Below, one piece after another: positions 25,821-33,393 of a stretch of DNA of 38,175 bases (position 1 is the first letter of the stretch; every line of letters begins with the position of its first letter). The DNA comes from Acidimicrobiaceae bacterium. Its GTDB lineage: Bacteria > Actinomycetota > Acidimicrobiia > Acidimicrobiales > RAAP-2. Under the pieces are notes generated by a model. That model was not told where the DNA came from. It searched no databases and saw only the letters and a program-made list of their open reading frames with translations. The translations under genes were made by a program, and so were the position numbers. The stretch covers positions 1 to 38,175 of the forward strand of contig PKXH01000067.1 in the NCBI GenBank assembly GCA_003133405.1. The letters run 5' to 3'.

Positions 25821-26300
25821 ATGAGCGAGCAGCGTATTGAAGTTCAACGAACCATCCCCATTCCAGCGGGCGAGATCTTTTCGCTCTTGTGCGACCCCGA
25901 CGGGCACGTCCAGATCGACGCGTCGGGCATGTTGATGAGCGCCGAGGGTGCGCCGGTGACCCAGGTGGGCGACACCTTCCTCGTGCACATGGACCGCGAA
26001 GCACTGAACGACGTTCCCCTGGGCCAGTACACCGTATCTATCCGGATCACGGCGTTCGCAATGGACCGAGAGATTGCCTGGACGATCGAGCACCCCTTGA
26101 TCGATCCACCCATGGGCTACGTCTATGGCTATGTGCTCGAGCCGGTCGATTCGGGAACATTGGTGACCACGTACTACGACTGGTCAAACGTGCACGAAGC
26201 GCACCGAACGCGTATCAACTTTCCGGTGATACCCGAGGCGTCGTTACGGGCCACGCTGGGCATCCTGGCGCGTACTCTGAGTCGCGCCAATACGATGTAG
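25821..26300 (+). CDS. SRPBCC (START/polyketide-cyclase-like) superfamily protein
   Basis: A 159-residue helix-grip protein that probably binds a hydrophobic ligand. It starts IEVQRTIPIPAGEIFSLLCD, the usual first strand and helix of Polyketide_cyc2/SRPBCC proteins, and ends with ASLRATLGILARTLSRAN, the long C-terminal helix. A tryptophan-rich middle (IAWTIEHPLIDPPMGYVYGY) lines the pocket. Actinobacterial relatives are numerous and mostly uncharacterised. The start at ATG 25821 is supported by homology; the nearest good ribosome site is unusually far upstream. It is convergent with heme A synthase. Confidence 0.85.
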   Translation: MSEQRIEVQRTIPIPAGEIFSLLCDPDGHVQIDASGMLMSAEGAPVTQVGDTFLVHMDREALNDVPLGQYTVSIRITAFAMDREIAWTIEHPLIDPPMGYVYGYVLEPVDSGTLVTTYYDWSNVHEAHRTRINFPVIPEASLRATLGILARTLSRANTM

Positions 26301-26382
26301 CGCTTTCAAATCAGTCGTTGGTCCATCGAACCAACAGATGATGATTCACGCGCGGGAAGCTTGATATCTGAGAATGTCTTAG

Positions 26383-26404
26383 CCTTTGCGGGTCGTAGCA
26401 AAGG
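26383..26404. terminator. Hairpin between convergent SRPBCC and ctaA genes
   Basis: CCTTTGC-gggtcgta-GCAAAGG is a perfect 7-bp inverted repeat in the 280 bases between two convergent genes, well placed to stop both transcripts. A weaker one, GTTGGT-ccatcga-ACCAAC, lies at 26317-26335, closer to the SRPBCC stop. Confidence 0.5.
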
Positions 26405-26580
26405 GCGGGCGAGCCGCTGTCACTCCGAGTGTGCGGGTTCATGTCGGAGAGCCGACATGGTCGGGCTGGTTGGTCTCGGACTATGCATCGCAATCGCGCT
26501 CGTCGTTACAACGCAGTCGTGGTGCGAGAACGTCTCTCTGGAATCTGGCGCTTCCGAGTCACCTCGATCGCGGCGAAGAC

Positions 26581-27558
26581 TTAGTTCAGTACGTGAGTTA
26601 TCGGCGGATCGCTCGAACTGGGTTCGCCCGACGTTGGCTCTGGCTCTCTCGCCGATCGTTCTCTCGCCGACAGGGCGAAGACCGCGACGACGGCCCCCCA
26701 GAGCGCCGAGGCGAAGGCGAGGTGCACGTCGGCGAACTCGGTGTGCGAACTATAGAGAGCGCTCAGCGCGCCGACGAGGACCTGCGCCGCGAGCAGAAGA
26801 AGCGCGAAGAACGAGAGTTGGCGCTCGACCAGGTCGAATCCCTTCTTGCGCCACACGCTGACTAAGAAGGCCACGACGAGCAGCGACCCGACGAGCACCA
26901 TCGAGCGGTGGACCAGTTGGATCACCACGAGCCCCATCGCCGCCGGGCTTGAGAAGCACGCCGGCCACGACGCGCACGCCGACTGGGCTCCGGCGTTGAC
27001 CACGATCGAACCCGAGATGACCACCAGGTAGAGCCCGCCGACGGCGGCCCAGGCGAGTCGTCCCGGTCGGTGGAGCAACGACCAGGAACGTTCTGGCTCG
27101 ACGAACGACGCGACCGCGGTCACCGTCACGACGGCGAGGAACAGCGTGGCGACCAAGAGGTGCAGCGCCACGGTGACGGGCGCGTTGTTCGTCTCCACCG
27201 TGATCGCGCCGAGCACGATCTGCACCACGATCACCCCCACCGACGCCAGGGCCGGACCGCGCACGTGACGCGCCAACGCGCCGGCGCGGAGCGTCAGGAA
27301 GGCGAGCACCACAATGAACACCGTCACGATCGACGCCAGAAAGCGGTGCGACTGTTCCATCAGGGGGTGAAAGTGCGAAATCGGGCCGACGTCGCCCGAG
27401 CACAGCGGCCATCCATTACAGCCCATCCCCGAGTTCGTTACCCGCACGGCACTGCCGAGCACGAGAAGGCCGAAGGTCGCGACGAGCGTCGCCACCGCGA
27501 GCACTTGGATCCATCGCACGAGCCCCACGCGCGGTGCCTGTTTCGTTTCGTCTTTCAT
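26581..27558 (-). CDS. ctaA: Heme A synthase (COX15/CtaA family)
   Basis: Converts heme O to heme A for aa3-type cytochrome oxidase, in the membrane. About 325 residues with eight hydrophobic spans in two similar halves. Key sites: EQSHRFLAS (heme-binding His and the catalytic Glu), the first-half cysteine pair in GMGCNGWPLCSG, ALHLLVA, the second-half cysteine pair SACASWPAC, QLVHRSMVLVG and DVHLAFA. ATG 27558 shares its A with the stop of the upstream MFS gene (TGATG), and GAGGAGG at the end of that gene serves as ribosome site, so translation is coupled. Pairing with a drug-type exporter rather than ctaB or cox genes is unusual. The tail (SGEPSSSDPP) is Ser/Pro-rich. Confidence 0.94.
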   Translation of the reverse strand: MKDETKQAPRVGLVRWIQVLAVATLVATFGLLVLGSAVRVTNSGMGCNGWPLCSGDVGPISHFHPLMEQSHRFLASIVTVFIVVLAFLTLRAGALARHVRGPALASVGVIVVQIVLGAITVETNNAPVTVALHLLVATLFLAVVTVTAVASFVEPERSWSLLHRPGRLAWAAVGGLYLVVISGSIVVNAGAQSACASWPACFSSPAAMGLVVIQLVHRSMVLVGSLLVVAFLVSVWRKKGFDLVERQLSFFALLLLAAQVLVGALSALYSSHTEFADVHLAFASALWGAVVAVFALSARERSAREPEPTSGEPSSSDPPITHVLN

Positions 27559-29144
27559 CACACCCTCCTCGTAAGGTCCTCGCCGCGAGCCGGCAACAGG
27601 ACCGCTACCACTATCGCCGCGGCGCCAGAGATCACTGCCCCCACCGTGACGGCCAGAACCATCCCGCTGATGAACGACTGACGCGCGGCGAGAGCGAGCT
27701 GGGCGCCGAGCGCGCCACCGAGTCGGTTCGCGACTTGAAGGGCCCCGCCGAGCGAACCGACGGTCGTCTGCACGATCGGTGCCGGGACCGAGTAATGGCC
27801 CAACAGCGCACGCAGGTCGACTTGGTAGCGGGTGTTGAGCAGGCTACCGAGCACGGCGACGCCCAGCGCGCTCCCGACCTGCAGCGCGGTGCTATTGGTA
27901 GCCGAGCCGATTCCCGCGAGGTCGACGGGCACCGACCCCATCACCGACTCGGTGCAGGGCGCCACCGCGAGTCCCGTGCCGATGCCCAGGAGAATCAGCG
28001 CCGGGAGCACATTGGTGTACGTGGAATGAATCGTGACGCTCGTGAGCATCGCGAATCCAATCGCGATCAGTACCATGCCCGCGAACACGACGACCTTGGT
28101 GCCGACGTAGCGAACCAGCGTGCTCGACAGCGCCGCCGCCGCCACCAGCACCGCCGCGATCGGGGCAATGCGCAGGCCAGTCTGAAACGCGCTATACCCC
28201 AGAGAGAACTGGAAATACTGAGTGAAGAGGAACAGTCCGCCCGAGAGAGCGAAGAGAACCAGACTCAGCGCGCCCATCGCCACCGAGAACCGACGCGAGC
28301 GGAAGAACGACATCTCGAGCAGGGGGTGACTCGTGTGACGCTCCCAGATGATGAAGACGCCCATGATGAGCATTGCGCCAATCAGCGCCCCGAGGATGGC
28401 CAGCGAGGTCCACCCCTTCGTAGGCGCCTCGATGAGTCCCCAGAGCAGCAGGGCGATCCCGAGCAGCGAGCAACCCGCGCCCACCAGATCGGGACGCTTG
28501 GCGGCGAGGTTCTTGGAGTCGGGCACTAACCACAAAGCGGCCACGCAGGCGGCCGCGGCAATTGGCACATTGATCAGAAATACCGAGCCCCACCAGTAGT
28601 GCGCCAGGAGCCAACCCCCCACGACCGGACCGATCGCCAGACCGAGTCCGCTCGAGCCTGACCACAACCCGATGGCGCGGGCCCGGTCGAGCGGTTCGGT
28701 GAACACGTTGGTGAGAATCGACAACGTCGAAGGCATGATCGCCGCGGCGCCGATCCCCATGAACGCCCGGGCTGCGATGAGTTGGTCGGGGCTCGCCGAA
28801 AAGGCCGAGGCCGCCGAGCCGGCCGCGAACACGACGAGTCCGCCCAGGAAGACCCACTTGCGCCCCAAATGGTCACCGAGCGAGCCAGCGATGAGCAAAA
28901 GGCCGGCCATGACGATGACGTAGGCGTCCACCATCCACTGCAGCTGGCTCGATGTCGCGTGCAGGGTGCGCACGATGGTGGGCAGTGCCACGTTCAAGAT
29001 CGTGCCGTCGAGATTGATGATCAGCAGCGTCAGGCACAGCACCGCGAGAACGGCCCAGCGCCGGTGGTCCAAATCGTCGCCCAGTTCAGTCGATCGCTCT
29101 TCGTGCAGCCCCGCGGGTGTTGGATCGAAGGATCGATTGACCAT
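27558..29144 (-). CDS. DHA2-family MFS exporter (EmrB/QacA type, 14 segments)
   Basis: A 528-residue drug/H+ antiporter-like protein. Signatures are INLDGTILNVALPTI in segment 1 (DHA2 motif with membrane-embedded Asp), GSLGDHLGRKWVF (motif A) and GSSGLGLAIGPVVGGWLL (motif C, typical of exporters). Length and the number of hydrophobic spans fit 14 segments. It begins at ATG 29144 with no ribosome site; a perfect inverted repeat starts 2 bases upstream. It is translationally coupled to ctaA downstream. The substrate cannot be predicted; coupling to heme A synthesis raises the possibility of a heme precursor or a respiratory toxin, which is speculation. Confidence 0.92.
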   Translation of the reverse strand: MVNRSFDPTPAGLHEERSTELGDDLDHRRWAVLAVLCLTLLIINLDGTILNVALPTIVRTLHATSSQLQWMVDAYVIVMAGLLLIAGSLGDHLGRKWVFLGGLVVFAAGSAASAFSASPDQLIAARAFMGIGAAAIMPSTLSILTNVFTEPLDRARAIGLWSGSSGLGLAIGPVVGGWLLAHYWWGSVFLINVPIAAAACVAALWLVPDSKNLAAKRPDLVGAGCSLLGIALLLWGLIEAPTKGWTSLAILGALIGAMLIMGVFIIWERHTSHPLLEMSFFRSRRFSVAMGALSLVLFALSGGLFLFTQYFQFSLGYSAFQTGLRIAPIAAVLVAAAALSSTLVRYVGTKVVVFAGMVLIAIGFAMLTSVTIHSTYTNVLPALILLGIGTGLAVAPCTESVMGSVPVDLAGIGSATNSTALQVGSALGVAVLGSLLNTRYQVDLRALLGHYSVPAPIVQTTVGSLGGALQVANRLGGALGAQLALAARQSFISGMVLAVTVGAVISGAAAIVVAVLLPARGEDLTRRV

Positions 29145-29145
29145 T

Positions 29146-29170
29146 AGGCAATCGTCATCGCGGATTGCCT
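29146..29170. promoter_or_regulatory. Perfect 7-bp inverted repeat abutting the MFS exporter start
   Basis: AGGCAAT and ATTGCCT are separated by 11 bases, and the element starts 2 bases before the ATG of the exporter. A possible -10 (TATCAT on the minus strand, 29175-29180) lies just upstream, so the repeat would cover the transcription start. A third similar half-site, AGGCAGT, is at 29202-29208. It probably binds a repressor that controls the exporter and ctaA. Confidence 0.55.
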
Positions 29171-29486
29171 GGGGATGATACGCGCTAGACCGAACGAGCC
29201 TAGGCAGTCCATTGACGCTCCTTCAGGTCCAACCTCGAGAGGGACCACGTTCAGTTCTAGCAGTCCTCACTCCTAGAGAACAGTTCGAAGTTCGATGCAA
29301 TTTTTTTCTGACCTCCGTCAACGTTGATGGTCGAAGCGCACAAAGTGATCGGCCGAATTTCCACTCCTCTCGTGTGAGAAATGTTCAGCGCGTCTCGCGC
29401 CATCGCATTCATCGACCACTCGCACCGTCCCTAGGATGTGGACACGCCTCGTGGGACAATCCCACAAGGGACGTGGAGTAGGGGCG
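29171..29486. other. Divergent intergenic region between MFS exporter and radical SAM gene
   Basis: No supported gene; the 89-codon frame 29212-29481 has no family signal. A possible -10, TAGGAT, is at 29432-29437 for the plus strand. The palindrome listed separately at 29451-29465 follows it. Otherwise I see nothing firm. Confidence 0.4.
29451..29465. promoter_or_regulatory. Palindrome GTGGGA-caa-TCCCAC before the radical SAM gene
   Basis: A perfect 15-bp palindrome with 6-bp arms, 22 bases before GTG 29487 and just past a possible -10 box at 29432. It is suited to bind a dimeric repressor or to form a small leader hairpin. Confidence 0.5.
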
Positions 29487-29562
29487 GTGCCAGATTCAGC
29501 CGAGGACCACATCGAACGCGAGCGAGCAGTTCAGCCAACGACCACTCCTGGTCTTCTGGGAA

Positions 29563-30645
29563 ATGACGAAAGCCTGTCATCTGGCCTGTTTTCACTGCCG
29601 CGCGAACGCCCAAGAGACGGGCGGTGACGACGAGCTCTCCACCGACGAAGGATTCGCGTTGATCGATACCCTGGCGGCGATTGGCGCACCGCGGCCGATT
29701 CTCATTCTCACCGGCGGCGACTGTCTGATGCGCGAGGACCTAGTGCAAATCGCGACCTACGCGGCCCTGGCCAAGGTGCCGATCGCGATCGCACCCTCGG
29801 TCACCCCTCGCTTGACGTCCTCGACGCTGCAGGCGCTGCGTGACTGCGGGGTGAAGAGCGCCTCACTGAGCTTGGATGGCGCGACGGCATCGATCCACGA
29901 TGCCGTTCGCGGTATCGACGGACACTTTGAATCAACGCTGCGAGCGATCCGTCAACTCAAGGAACACGGCTTCACCACTCAGGTCAACACCACCGTCATG
30001 CCGACGAACGTGCGCGAACTGCCTGATGTGGCGGCACTACTGCACGACGAGCGAGTCGACGTCTGGGAGGTCTTCTTCCTCATCACGACCGGCCGGGGTA
30101 CGGAGATCGAGGCCACCACGGCCCGAGAGAACGAGGACGTGTGTAACTTTCTCGTCGACGCTTCGCGCTACGGGTTCACCGTGCGTACGGTCGAAGCGCC
30201 ATTCTTCCGTCGGGTCGCCCTCGAGCGTCGAGGGAGCGACGGCGTCTTGCCGCGCGCGATGGAGGGCCATTCGTTGTACGCGTCGCTGCGTGATCGGCTC
30301 TTTGAACGTTTGGGACCGAGCACGGCGCCGATTCGTGCGCCCAGCGCGGCGACGCGCGACGGCAAGGGCATCGTGTTCGTCGCCGCCAACGGCGACGTCT
30401 ATCCATCGGGCTTTCTGCCGATCAAGCTCGGCAACGTCAAGGTCTCGAGCCTCATTGACATCTATCGAAACGACGAACTCTTGCGATCGATACGGGCCGC
30501 TGATTTCGTCGGCCCGTGTGGCGATTGCGAATACGCCAATCTCTGCGGTGGTTCGCGTTCGCGAGCGTTCGCGGCCTACGGTAATCCGCTCGCCTCAGAT
30601 CCTGGATGCGTTCACGTTTCCGAAGTCGTGGCCTCGGGTAGCTAA
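29563..30645 (+). CDS. Radical SAM/SPASM protein, TIGR04053-like (NirJ/AhbD-related); 5' end disturbed
   Basis: An iron-sulfur enzyme that cleaves S-adenosylmethionine to start a radical reaction. CHLACFHC is the CX3CX2C cluster site, LTGGDCLMRED the GGE-like strand, and the C-terminus has CGDCEYANLCGGSRSRAFA and DPGC, a SPASM-type auxiliary cluster. The layout is that of TIGR04053 proteins, relatives of the heme enzymes NirJ and AhbD. The first ATG in this frame (29563) begins at MTKACHLAC and omits the first beta strand. The same frame reads FSQRPLLVFWE just upstream (from 29530), exactly the expected family sequence, with no ATG/GTG/TTG before a stop at 29479. A good start (GTG 29487 after GGAG) exists in another frame. 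This suggests a frameshift or a rare start. Convergent with the next gene. Confidence 0.85.
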   Translation: MTKACHLACFHCRANAQETGGDDELSTDEGFALIDTLAAIGAPRPILILTGGDCLMREDLVQIATYAALAKVPIAIAPSVTPRLTSSTLQALRDCGVKSASLSLDGATASIHDAVRGIDGHFESTLRAIRQLKEHGFTTQVNTTVMPTNVRELPDVAALLHDERVDVWEVFFLITTGRGTEIEATTARENEDVCNFLVDASRYGFTVRTVEAPFFRRVALERRGSDGVLPRAMEGHSLYASLRDRLFERLGPSTAPIRAPSAATRDGKGIVFVAANGDVYPSGFLPIKLGNVKVSSLIDIYRNDELLRSIRAADFVGPCGDCEYANLCGGSRSRAFAAYGNPLASDPGCVHVSEVVASGS

Positions 30646-31064
30646 AGGTTGGCGCGACGGTCAACTTTGCGACCGGTCACCTCTAGGGGGCGAATGCGAA
30701 AGGCCACCGGAACCCTGCCTTCACCTCGATCGCCCGAGTTGCGCCCGGCGCCCGTCGTCGAAATGAGACGCTCAGTGAGTATCCGTTTTGCGTGCACGGC
30801 GTCATCGTCGTGCAACTCCTCATAGACGCCCTGGATAATGACGCTGCGCCAACTTCCATCGACGAGATACTCATCGATTTCAAAACAGACGCTGGAGTTT
30901 TGGCGCATCATGGAGACCTTCTGGCCCTCGGTCGTATAGATGTAGAACGCGTCGGTGTCCCATGCGAAGATCACGGGGACGACGTAGGTCACGCCGTCGA
31001 CGTGGCAACCGACCCGACCAACCTTCTGCACCAAGATGAAGTTGTCGATTTCGGCCGCGGACAT
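30642..31064 (-). CDS. Pyridoxamine 5'-phosphate oxidase-like flavin split-barrel protein
   Basis: A 140-residue split beta-barrel protein of the PPOX-like group, likely to bind FMN, F420 or heme. MSAAEIDNFILVQKVGRVGCHVDG is the typical first helix and strand (quoted in two parts: MSAAEIDNFIL and VQKVGRVGCHVDG). AFYIYTTEGQKVSMMRQN carries the cofactor-phosphate contact, and VCFEIDEY follows. ATG 31064 fits homologues; GTG 31076 adds four residues. Its stop overlaps the end of the convergent radical SAM gene by a few bases. The C-terminal 30 residues are basic and less conserved. True vitamin B6 oxidase activity is unlikely; members of this group have diverse redox roles. Confidence 0.85.
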   Translation of the reverse strand: MSAAEIDNFILVQKVGRVGCHVDGVTYVVPVIFAWDTDAFYIYTTEGQKVSMMRQNSSVCFEIDEYLVDGSWRSVIIQGVYEELHDDDAVHAKRILTERLISTTGAGRNSGDRGEGRVPVAFRIRPLEVTGRKVDRRANL

Positions 31065-31247
31065 CTCTTCGATCACGACGTGAGATTACACTCGCGAGAC
31101 TCGCGGGCCTCGAATAGACGAGCGATCGTCCTTAGCCTTCGGGCGACGCGACGCGACCAGAGTCGGTGATCCACGGTCGATGAGTTGACCGACGCGATGA
31201 AGGGTCGGACCATCGAGCAGCGCGAGAACAATAGGCTTTGAATTACT

Positions 31248-31757
31248 ATGCAGATTCGCTTGATTCGCCTCGACGAGTGTGAAGCGCTTGGACAGATCAC
31301 GCTGAGGGCGTACAAGAATTTAGATGGCAGGGAGTCCCTCGGACCTTACGAAAAACAACTGCTCGACGTCGCCGCTCGCCAACTCGACAGCGAGGTGTAC
31401 GTCGCGGTTGATAACGACGGGAATCTCGTAGGGGGCGTCACCTATGTTCCCGGCCCCGAGCGCACGATGAGCGAGTTCCAAGATCCCGACGCAGCCGGAA
31501 TACGTATGCTCGCCGTGGATCCGCAATATCAGGGATTAGGCGCGGGTCGTGCCCTCGTCGAGGCTTGCATTGCCCGCGCTCGCCTCCAGCATCGTCGACG
31601 CATAATCTTGCACTCGACACCGGTGATGACGAGCGCACAAGCCCTATACCAGCGCCTCGGGTTTGATTCTTTTCCTGAACTGGATGTCTGGTTCACGGAC
31701 GACCCGTACTCCCCGAGTGACCCCCTTCATCTCATTGCCTACACCCTCACGCTCTAA
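31248..31757 (+). CDS. GNAT-family N-acetyltransferase
   Basis: A 169-residue acetyl-CoA-dependent transferase. The acetyl-CoA site reads IRMLAVDPQYQGLGAGRALV (Q-x-x-G-x-G/A in the expected place), followed by the C-terminal ALYQRLGFDSFPE. The start at ATG 31248 opens directly into the first strand, MQIRLIRLDECEAL. The ribosome site is weak. It is followed after 25 bases by a phosphotransferase-like gene on the same strand. The substrate could be an amino group on a protein, polyamine or drug; sequence does not tell. Confidence 0.9.
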   Translation: MQIRLIRLDECEALGQITLRAYKNLDGRESLGPYEKQLLDVAARQLDSEVYVAVDNDGNLVGGVTYVPGPERTMSEFQDPDAAGIRMLAVDPQYQGLGAGRALVEACIARARLQHRRRIILHSTPVMTSAQALYQRLGFDSFPELDVWFTDDPYSPSDPLHLIAYTLTL

Positions 31758-31782
31758 TTTGCTCTGAAGGTAGTCTGCCGTC

Positions 31783-32457
31783 ATGCACGCTCCCGGATAC
31801 TTGATCGCCACGGGCCGTGACGCCGACATCTTCGAATGCGGTAGAGGAAGAGTTCTGCGGCGGTCGCGCAATGACCGCTCGCAGGTGCTTGAGGCAAGGG
31901 CAATCGAATTCGTCCGCACTAAGGGTTATCCAGTCCCAGAAGTCTTCGAAGTCAGCGACGACGGCATCGATTTGCTCATGGAGCGCATCGAAGGACCCAC
32001 CATGATCGAGGCGGCCGCCGCTCAACCTTGGAGACTAAGAGGTTTCGGACGCGACTTGGCTGAGTTGCACCAATCACTCCACCAACTTAAAGCTCCAGAG
32101 TGGATGCCCGCAGCACCGTGCGGTCCGGGTGAACGGCTACTGCATATGGATCTACATCCTTTGAACATCATTCTTTCGAAGAAGGGACCGATCGTTGTGG
32201 ATTGGACGAACGCGGCCCGAGGCAATCCGTTGGTCGACGTCGCGGCAACTTGGGTGCTACTGGCTTCGGGAAGTGTCTCAAGTAGTCGAGTCCAAGCCGC
32301 ACTTGTAAAAGTGGGGCGCGGCATCATTCTTAAAGCCTTTCTTCGGTCATTCCCGAGAGATGAACTCTCTGGCGTGCTGGGCCGCGTCGTGGAGTGGAAG
32401 TGCCAGGACACGAACATGAGCGCTATCGAGATCGAACGAATGCGCTCGCTTCTTTAA
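31783..32457 (+). CDS. Small aminoglycoside-phosphotransferase-like kinase
   Basis: A 224-residue protein of the APH/choline-kinase fold, shorter than the usual 260-300. LLHMDLHPLNIIL is the catalytic loop with Asp and Asn in HxDxxxxN, and VVDWTNA follows where most members have D-x-G/E. The N-terminal lobe has GRDADIFECGRGRVLRRS in place of a glycine-rich loop and an ATP-binding-like Lys/Arg region. ATG 31783 has GAAGG upstream. The substrate is unknown; resistance should not be assumed from the family name. It sits just after an acetyltransferase gene and is convergent with metF. Confidence 0.83.
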   Translation: MHAPGYLIATGRDADIFECGRGRVLRRSRNDRSQVLEARAIEFVRTKGYPVPEVFEVSDDGIDLLMERIEGPTMIEAAAAQPWRLRGFGRDLAELHQSLHQLKAPEWMPAAPCGPGERLLHMDLHPLNIILSKKGPIVVDWTNAARGNPLVDVAATWVLLASGSVSSSRVQAALVKVGRGIILKAFLRSFPRDELSGVLGRVVEWKCQDTNMSAIEIERMRSLL

Positions 32458-32538
32458 GACGAGGGCACGCCAGGGCGCAGCCGTATGAAGAAGGCGGCGC
32501 CGCGGCGACCTCGACGGAATCGGTGTTTCGGACTCGAT

Positions 32539-33393
32539 CTAGTTGACGTTTTGAGGTATCAGTTGGCGCAGAAGGGACTGGCGCCACTTCTCCGCCTGGT
32601 GGACCTGGTTGAACGTGAAGAGGTGGACGCCCTCGACGATCGAGGCGGGATCGGCCAGCGCAGCGCCTTCTCGTTGCAGTAGGCGAGTCGGGTCGTAGCC
32701 GCCGGGCGCGCCCAGTCGAAAGATCCAATTGGTGTGGCCCGAGAGCACGCGCATCGAATCGCCGACGCCGATCTTGGTGGCCATCGCCAGCAACTTGGTC
32801 TGCTCGACGGGTCCGGCCAGGCCGAAGTAGAGCGGGAGGGTGACCCCTCTCGCGCGCACGCGCTCGATCCAGCGTCGTACCGTCGACGCGTTAAAGCAGA
32901 GATTGCTCACGATGTAGGTCGCGTAGTTGCGCTTGTCCCACATGGCCTGGACCGTGAGGTCGTCCGAGATATTGGGGTGGCTCTCGGGGTGTCCGGTGAT
33001 GCCGACGTGTGGGAAGGGCCGACCGAGTGAGTCCAGTTCGATGAGGAGCGAGAACGAGCTGTCGTATTGGCCCGCCGGGGGATCGGCGTCGCCGGCGGGG
33101 ACAAATATGTCCTCGACGCCGCAGGCGAGCAACCGGGCCGCGATCTCTTCTAAGTGAACGCGGTCCACGACCTGGCGGGCCGCGACGTGGGGCACGACGC
33201 GGTAACCGTGCGCGCGCAGCTTCTCGGCTAGATCGAACGACGCCTCGAGCCCCTTGCTCGGCGAGGCGGTCACGGTGATCGTCACCTCACGCGGCAGCCA
33301 CTCCAGCACCTTCTCCTCGATCGAGGCGCTCGGGATGACCTCGAACCGGGGACGTACAAGCAACGAGGCGGCGGCCCGCAACGCGCTACGCAC
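32539..33393 (-). CDS. metF: Methylenetetrahydrofolate reductase, short form
   Basis: A 284-residue FAD-dependent enzyme interconverting methylene- and methyl-tetrahydrofolate. Landmarks are RFEVIPS at the position of the catalytic Glu (FEFFPP in others), VTVTASPSKG-like strand TITVTASPSKG, VPAGDADPPAGQYDSS in place of LRGD, GITGHPESHPN and LPLYFGLAGPVEQTK. GTG 33393 overlaps the DUF1638 stop by 8 bases. It is the last gene of the corrinoid methyltransferase operon, so it probably runs in the oxidative direction, turning methyl-folate made from demethylation into methylene-folate; the family also serves methionine synthesis. The start is supported by coupling, not by a strong ribosome site. 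Confidence 0.9.
   Translation of the reverse strand: MRSALRAAASLLVRPRFEVIPSASIEEKVLEWLPREVTITVTASPSKGLEASFDLAEKLRAHGYRVVPHVAARQVVDRVHLEEIAARLLACGVEDIFVPAGDADPPAGQYDSSFSLLIELDSLGRPFPHVGITGHPESHPNISDDLTVQAMWDKRNYATYIVSNLCFNASTVRRWIERVRARGVTLPLYFGLAGPVEQTKLLAMATKIGVGDSMRVLSGHTNWIFRLGAPGGYDPTRLLQREGAALADPASIVEGVHLFTFNQVHQAEKWRQSLLRQLIPQNVN

Noticed and set aside
27534-28529. 331-codon plus-strand frame rich in Arg/Glu/His
   Set aside because: It is the antisense shadow of the DHA2 exporter and ctaA genes; no ribosome site, no hydrophobic core, low-complexity charged composition.
31783-32457. Aminoglycoside resistance gene
   Set aside because: The fold is APH-like, but the protein is short with an altered metal-binding motif (DWTNA), and the family has many non-resistance members; called only as a kinase-like protein.
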